Shown here: one piece after another, positions 59,735 through 64,000 of the stretch
Layout: every line of letters begins with the position of its first letter
Position numbering within the stretch: position 1 is the first letter of the stretch
Assembly: GCF_000521865.1 (NCBI RefSeq)
Contig: NZ_JAME01000028.1
Span: 1 to 64,000 of the forward strand
Source: Roseivivax isoporae LMG 25204
GTDB lineage: Bacteria > Pseudomonadota > Alphaproteobacteria > Rhodobacterales > Rhodobacteraceae
Direction: 5' to 3'
DNA: 64,000 nt
The notes under the pieces: generated by a model
Database searches by the model: none
What the model saw: only the letters and a program-made list of their open reading frames with translations
What the model was told of the DNA's origin: nothing
Program-made: the position numbers and the translations under genes

Positions 59735-60856
59735 ATGGACATCGGGACCGGAACGTCACGGATCGGCATCGCGGGCGCAGGCGCCATCGCGTTCGGCAGC
59801 GCGGCCCTGCTTCACCGGAACGGACACGACCCGATGCTCTGGTCGCCCTCGAGCGCCGGCACGGCGGCGCTGGCCGAAGGTGCGCCGCTGACCGCGAGCG
59901 GGGCCATCGAGGCCGAGTTCGCGCCCCGCATCGCGGACAGCGCCGCCACGCTCGCCGCCGAGAACGACGCGATCCTGATCGCGCTGCCGGGCTATGGCCA
60001 CAAGGCGGTGATGGACGCGCTCGTGCCGCACCTGCGGAACGGCCAGCACGTCATCGTGTCCTCGCATGCCTCGCTGGGCGCCATCTACCTCCTTCAGGCC
60101 CTGGCCGCGCGGGGCGTGACCCTGCCGGTCACCGCCTGGGGCACCACCGCGGTCACCGGGCGCAAGTCCTCGGCGACCGAGGTGCGGGTGAACACCGTGC
60201 GCAGCCAGGTCGACCTCTGCACCGTGCCGGACGCGCGCGCCGATTGCGGGCTCGCGGTCTGCACCCGGCTCTTCGGCGACCGGTTCCGCACCCGCGACGG
60301 GCTTCTCGCGATCTCGCTGTCGAACCTCAACCCGCAGAACCACATGGGCATCGCGCTGGCGAACATGACCCGGATGGAGCGGGGCGAGACCTGGAGCCAG
60401 GGCCAGAACGTGACCCCGAACGTGGGCCGCCTGCTCGAGGCGCTCGACGCGGAAAGGCTCGCCATCGCCGAGGCCCTGGGGCTCGAGGTACGCACGATCT
60501 TCGAGCATTTCCACCTGTCCTTCCACGTGCCCGTGGCCTCGATCTCCGAGATGAACCAGCAGATGCACGCGGCCGGCAACGGCGGGACCGGCCCCGCCAC
60601 CGCCGACAGCCGCTATGTCACCGAGGACGTGCCCTACGGTCTCGCGCTGACGGTGGCGCTGGGCGAGCTGACCGGCCGGCCCGCCGTCCTGCACGACGCG
60701 GGCATCCGCATCTTCTCGGCCATGTATGGCCGCGACTTCCGATCCGAGAACGACCTCCTGGCGGCGCTCGACCTCGGTCGGGCGAGCCTCGACGACCTGC
60801 GGCAGGCCGCCCGTACCGGCCTGCTTCACGGGGCGCCCGCAAGCGCGGCGTCCTGA
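59735..60856 (+). CDS. NAD/NADP octopine/nopaline dehydrogenase family protein
   Basis: 373-residue oxidoreductase. The N-terminal Rossmann motif is GIAGAGAIAFGSAALL (about 12-27); the C-terminal octopine-dehydrogenase domain carries the His/Asn-rich catalytic region (NLNPQNHMGIA and FEHFHLSFHVPV). Relatives reversibly form opines by reductive condensation of an amino acid with a keto acid. Next to an uptake system, oxidation of an imported opine-like compound is the more likely direction. It lies 32 bp after the peroxidase gene. Confidence 0.88.
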   Translation: MDIGTGTSRIGIAGAGAIAFGSAALLHRNGHDPMLWSPSSAGTAALAEGAPLTASGAIEAEFAPRIADSAATLAAENDAILIALPGYGHKAVMDALVPHLRNGQHVIVSSHASLGAIYLLQALAARGVTLPVTAWGTTAVTGRKSSATEVRVNTVRSQVDLCTVPDARADCGLAVCTRLFGDRFRTRDGLLAISLSNLNPQNHMGIALANMTRMERGETWSQGQNVTPNVGRLLEALDAERLAIAEALGLEVRTIFEHFHLSFHVPVASISEMNQQMHAAGNGGTGPATADSRYVTEDVPYGLALTVALGELTGRPAVLHDAGIRIFSAMYGRDFRSENDLLAALDLGRASLDDLRQAARTGLLHGAPASAAS

Positions 60857-60909
60857 CCTGACAACGATACGGGACCAACCGACACAAGAGACCGACAAGG
60901 AGACCCGAG

Positions 60910-62022
60910 ATGACCAGAAGACCGATCTTCAACCGCCGCCGCTTCCTCGGAACCGCCGCCCTGGGCGGCGCCGCGCTTGCCAGCCCCGCCTATCTCCGCC
61001 GCGCCTATGCGCAGTCGGGCGGCGAGGTGAACATCTGGACCTACAACAACTTCGTTCCCGAGGATTTCCAGAAGCAGTTCCAGGACGAGACCGGGATCAA
61101 GGTGAACGTCCGCCTCGTCGACGACCAGGGCAAGCAGTTCAACCTGCTCGCGGCCGAGCAGCCGAACCCGACCGTCGACATCATGACCGTCGCCGGCCAC
61201 CGGTTCCTGCAGTTCGTCGACAGCGACCTGCTCGCGCCGCTCGACACCGACCGGCTGACGAACTGGGGCAACATCAACCCGACCTTCTCGGAATCCGACT
61301 GGGCGACGGTGCGCGGCAACAAGTGGGGCGCGCCGATCCTGTCGGGGATGGAGGTCCTGTCCTACAACACCGACTATGTCAGCGCCGAGGAGGCGCAGAC
61401 CTGGGACACGCTGTTCTCGGAGCAGTATTCGGGCCAGACCGCCTACATCATCCAGGACATGATGTCGATCGTGATGCTGATGATGGGCTATGACGGCAAC
61501 ATGGTCGAATACCTGGACGACCCCGACACCGCCGCGCGCATCGTCGAGGAAGCCAAGCAGTTCCTGATCGAGAAGAAGCCGCTCGTGCGCAAGTACTACG
61601 ACAGCGGCGCCGAGGTGCAGCAGATGTTCGTGAACCAGGACATCGTGCTCGGCCATTCGTGGAACGGGCCGGCGGCCGCGCTCATCACCGACGGCTTCCC
61701 GCTCGGCATGGCGATCCCGCAGGAGGGTTCTTACGGCTTCGTCTACACGTTCAACATCGCCAACAACGCGCCGAACATGGACAACGCCTACACCTTCATC
61801 GACGCGGTGCTGGCCTCGCCCGAGATCGGCGCGGCGATGACCCGGGCGTCGGGCTTCATCTCGACCTACAAGGACGCCTCGCAGCACCTCAACGACCTCG
61901 AGAGGAAGGCGACGTCCTTCCCCGACGAGCAGCTGGCGAACCTGCAGTTCTTCCGCGCCGAGGCGAACGAGCTGAAATACGGCCTCGTCGACCCGGCGGT
62001 GGAGGCCATCAAGGCCGCCTGA
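60910..62022 (+). CDS. PotD/PotF-type ABC transporter substrate-binding protein
   Basis: 370-residue periplasmic binding protein with a twin-arginine signal (NRRRFLGTAALGG, residues 8-20) and cleavage near AYAQS. The mature start (EVNIWTYNNFVPEDFQKQF) and VLSYNTDYV are typical of the spermidine/putrescine group, which also includes mannopine and other opine binders. It is encoded directly after the octopine-type dehydrogenase and followed by matching permeases. A 10-bp hairpin lies after the gene. Confidence 0.9.
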   Translation: MTRRPIFNRRRFLGTAALGGAALASPAYLRRAYAQSGGEVNIWTYNNFVPEDFQKQFQDETGIKVNVRLVDDQGKQFNLLAAEQPNPTVDIMTVAGHRFLQFVDSDLLAPLDTDRLTNWGNINPTFSESDWATVRGNKWGAPILSGMEVLSYNTDYVSAEEAQTWDTLFSEQYSGQTAYIIQDMMSIVMLMMGYDGNMVEYLDDPDTAARIVEEAKQFLIEKKPLVRKYYDSGAEVQQMFVNQDIVLGHSWNGPAAALITDGFPLGMAIPQEGSYGFVYTFNIANNAPNMDNAYTFIDAVLASPEIGAAMTRASGFISTYKDASQHLNDLERKATSFPDEQLANLQFFRAEANELKYGLVDPAVEAIKAA

Positions 62023-62041
62023 GCCGCCCCCGAGTGACCGG

Positions 62042-62072
62042 CCGGTCCGCGCGCCCCCGCGTCGCGGACCGG
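62042..62072. other. Intercistronic hairpin after the PotD-like gene
   Basis: CCGGTCCGCG (62042-62051) pairs perfectly with CGCGGACCGG (62063-62072) around an 11-nt loop; flanking bases extend the stem by further pairs. It lies in the 82-bp gap before the permease gene and has no T run. Confidence 0.65.
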
Positions 62073-62104
62073 TCGACCACGGCAGCATTTCGAAAGGCAA
62101 CGAC

Positions 62105-63091
62105 ATGAGCCAGGACGTGGCCGCCGCAGGCCGCCGGCGCGACGCCGTATCCGGAAGCGACGGGAGCCCGGTCTTCTGGGGCCGGCTGATTGCCTCGGCG
62201 CCCTATCGCGCGCTGATGGCGCTGATCGGCACCTCGCCCACCCGCCAGTTCGTGCTCCTCGCGGCGCTGCCGGTCCTGTGGGTGCTGACCCAGCATCTCG
62301 GGCCCATGCTGCAGATGCTGCGCGTGAGCTTCACCGACGCCTACCCCGTCGCCGTCGGCGCCGAGCAGAACTTCACCTTCGACAACTACCTGCGGTTCTT
62401 CGGCGACAGCATCTTCTGGATGCCGTTCTTCCGCACGCTGACCTTCGCGGCGGTCTTCACCTTCTGCACGCTCATCATCACCTATCCGGTCGCCTACTTC
62501 CTCGCGCGTCACGTGAGCCCGAAGAACCGGATGCTGATGCTTCTTCTCCTCCTCATCCCGTTCTGGGTGGGAGAGATCGTGCGCACCTACGCGATCATGA
62601 TCCTGCTCGGGAACACCGGCGCCGTGAACCTGGCGCTGCGCACGCTCGGGTTGATCGACCGGCCGATCCCGTTCATGTACACGAGCTTTTCCATGGGCGC
62701 GGGCATCGTCTACCTGACCGCCCTCTACATGCTCCTGCCGCTCTATTCCGCCCTCGAGAAGCTGCCGAAGAGCCTGAACGAGGCCGCCGCCGACCTCGGC
62801 GCCGGGGCCTGGACGCGGTTTCGCCGGGTGACCCTGCCCATGACGCTCGAGGGCATCTCCTCGGGCTGCACGCTCGTCTTCCTGATCTCGACGGGCTTCT
62901 ACGCGACGCCGGTCCTGCTGGGCGGCCCCTCGACCACCGTCTTTGCCGAGACCATCGCCGGCTTCTTCCACGTGGCGGGCGACGAATGGCCCACCGGCGC
63001 GGCCTTCGCGACCATCATGTTCTTTGCCGCGCTGGTCATCACCTTTGCCTTCCAGCGGGTGATGAAGGCGCTGCGGAAGGGGGACAGCTGA
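62105..63091 (+). CDS. PotB-type ABC transporter permease
   Basis: 328-residue inner-membrane permease with about six helices after a 55-residue soluble N-terminal extension. The coupling loop (LNEAAADLGAGAWTRFRRVTLP) is the EAA motif that contacts the ATPase. It pairs with the PotC-type permease whose gene starts 1 bp later. Confidence 0.92.
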   Translation: MSQDVAAAGRRRDAVSGSDGSPVFWGRLIASAPYRALMALIGTSPTRQFVLLAALPVLWVLTQHLGPMLQMLRVSFTDAYPVAVGAEQNFTFDNYLRFFGDSIFWMPFFRTLTFAAVFTFCTLIITYPVAYFLARHVSPKNRMLMLLLLLIPFWVGEIVRTYAIMILLGNTGAVNLALRTLGLIDRPIPFMYTSFSMGAGIVYLTALYMLLPLYSALEKLPKSLNEAAADLGAGAWTRFRRVTLPMTLEGISSGCTLVFLISTGFYATPVLLGGPSTTVFAETIAGFFHVAGDEWPTGAAFATIMFFAALVITFAFQRVMKALRKGDS

Positions 63092-63092
63092 C

Positions 63093-63878
63093 ATGACCCG
63101 ATCGACCCGCATCTTCATGTCGTGCATCTACTGGGCGTTCGTCCTCTACGTCTTCGTGCCGCTGATCCTCATGGTGCTCATGGGCTTCAAGGATTCGAAG
63201 TTCATCGGCTTTCCGATCACCTCGTGGACGCTCGACTGGTATGTCGGCGTGTTCGAGGATGCCGAGATCCTGTCGACCTTCGGCTATTCGGTGGCGATCG
63301 CGGTGCTGTCCACGGCCATCTCGGTCGTGGTCGGCACCTGGATCGCGGTCGTGCTCGAGGGACGGAAGTTCTGGGGCCGCGCGGCCATGTTCGGCATGAC
63401 CATCCTGCCCGCGCTGGTGCCCGGCATCATCTCGGCCATCGCGTTCCGCATCTACGCCCGCGCGCTCGGCATCGAACCCGGCATGGGTGCGATCGTCTGG
63501 GCGCACGCGGTCCACAACGTGCCCTTCGTGGTGCTGGTGGTCATGGCACGCCTGTCCACCCTGCCGAAAAGCCAGATCGAGGCGGCCCGCGACCTCGGCG
63601 CCGACCCCTTCGTCGCGTTCCTGCGGATCACCGTGCCCTACCTCGTGCCCGCCATCATCGGCGCGAGCATCTTCTGCCTGCTGCTGAGCTTCGACGACTT
63701 CGTGCGCTCGTTCTTCCTCGGCGGCTACGAACCCACCCTGCCGGTCCTCATCTTCGCCAAGCTGCGCTCGGGGATGTCGCCGGAGATCAACGCCATCGCG
63801 ACGGTCGCGCTGGTCCTGACCGCCGTGGTCGGCGTCTGGGCCGAGCGCTTCACCCGCCGCACGAACAAGGAAGCCTGA
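63093..63878 (+). CDS. PotC-type ABC transporter permease
   Basis: 261-residue inner-membrane permease, partner of the preceding protein. The EAA coupling loop is IEAARDLGADPFVAFLRITVP, and LLLSFDDFVRSFFLGG is typical of PotC. The ATPase gene begins 1 bp after its stop codon. Confidence 0.92.
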   Translation: MTRSTRIFMSCIYWAFVLYVFVPLILMVLMGFKDSKFIGFPITSWTLDWYVGVFEDAEILSTFGYSVAIAVLSTAISVVVGTWIAVVLEGRKFWGRAAMFGMTILPALVPGIISAIAFRIYARALGIEPGMGAIVWAHAVHNVPFVVLVVMARLSTLPKSQIEAARDLGADPFVAFLRITVPYLVPAIIGASIFCLLLSFDDFVRSFFLGGYEPTLPVLIFAKLRSGMSPEINAIATVALVLTAVVGVWAERFTRRTNKEA

Positions 63879-63879
63879 C

Positions 63880-64000
63880 ATGACCACCCCGCTCGTGCGC
63901 ATCGACGGCGTGAAGAAGAGCTTCGGCAAGACCGTCGCGCTGCACCCGCTCCACCTCGACATCGCTGAAGGCGAGTTCGTGACATTCCTCGGCCCCTCGG
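63880..64000 (+). CDS. PotA-type ABC transporter ATP-binding protein, cut by window edge
   Basis: Only the first 40 codons are visible. They read as an ABC ATPase N-terminus: VRIDGVKKSFGKTVAL, then EGEFVTFLGPS, which is the strand leading into Walker A. Gene order (binding protein, two permeases, ATPase) completes a polyamine/opine-type transporter. Confidence 0.9.
   Translation, partial: MTTPLVRIDGVKKSFGKTVALHPLHLDIAEGEFVTFLGPS

Noticed and set aside
1-64000. CRISPR array, transposase, integrase, rRNA
   Set aside because: No regularly spaced repeats, no recognisable mobile-element protein and no rRNA sequence were found on reading through the window.

Overview
The window looks like a piece of a very GC-rich alphaproteobacterial chromosome, most likely from the Rhodobacteraceae/Roseobacter group. 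Support: typical gene neighbourhoods (gpmI followed by an exported protein; methylmalonyl-CoA epimerase next to a DUF1467 membrane protein; a DUF6455 cysteine protein), a BchJ-type V4R protein with a PpsR/CrtJ-like operator (TGT-N12-ACA), an FnrL-like box, and many ABC and TRAP transport operons. No rRNA, phage, transposase or CRISPR array was seen. One tRNA (Leu, anticodon CAG) is present. The only gene-free stretch longer than 300 bp is 31687-32140.

Region by region. 1-7306: housekeeping genes, leftward (start of an exported protein, gpmI, carB), a rightward bchJ-like gene, then a leftward cyclopropane-fatty-acid-synthase-like methyltransferase. 7479-10700: aspS, whose stop codon overlaps the start of a BglII-type restriction endonuclease gene; a leftward MT-A70 adenine methyltransferase meets it tail to tail, giving a compact predicted type II restriction-modification pair. 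10815-16698: single-domain response regulator, mce, DUF1467, EI24 protein, nitroreductase, a small conserved protein, a DCC thiol protein, M48 lipoprotein protease, DUF6455 protein with an FNR-type promoter, and an NDUFA9-like protein. A cluster of three GC-rich hairpins separates the last two. 16845-22873: tRNA-Leu, then a LysR regulator divergent from an amidohydrolase, a NitT/TauT-type ABC transporter and a TauE/SafE exporter.

22917-31686: a UvrD-type helicase, then a leftward sugar operon (DeoR regulator, two-domain ATPase, permease, binding protein, AraD-like epimerase, FGGY kinase). 32141-36271: PepSY membrane protein, gdhA, SulP transporter. 36285-41558: a phnCDE-type ABC operon with a HAD-IIA protein, divergent from a second DeoR regulator. 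41608-43598: Nudix hydrolase and PiT phosphate transporter. 43611-50104: a complete malonate module (malonyl-CoA synthetase, malonyl-CoA decarboxylase, TRAP transporter, divergent GntR regulator with a MatR-like operator). 50204-53802: SitABCD manganese/iron ABC transporter behind a Fur/Mur-like box.

53806-64000: an Lrp/AsnC regulator divergent from a long rightward cluster: desulfurase-like class V aminotransferase, MFS carrier with a His-rich tail, flavin-dependent oxidoreductase, two AhpD/CMD-type proteins, an octopine/nopaline-type dehydrogenase, and a PotABCD-type ABC transporter cut by the right edge. This looks like an uncharacterised uptake and oxidation system for an opine-like or N-substituted amino compound and is the best candidate for new biology here. 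A second pattern is that all six complete substrate-binding-protein genes are followed at once by an RNA hairpin, as expected for differential expression within transport operons.
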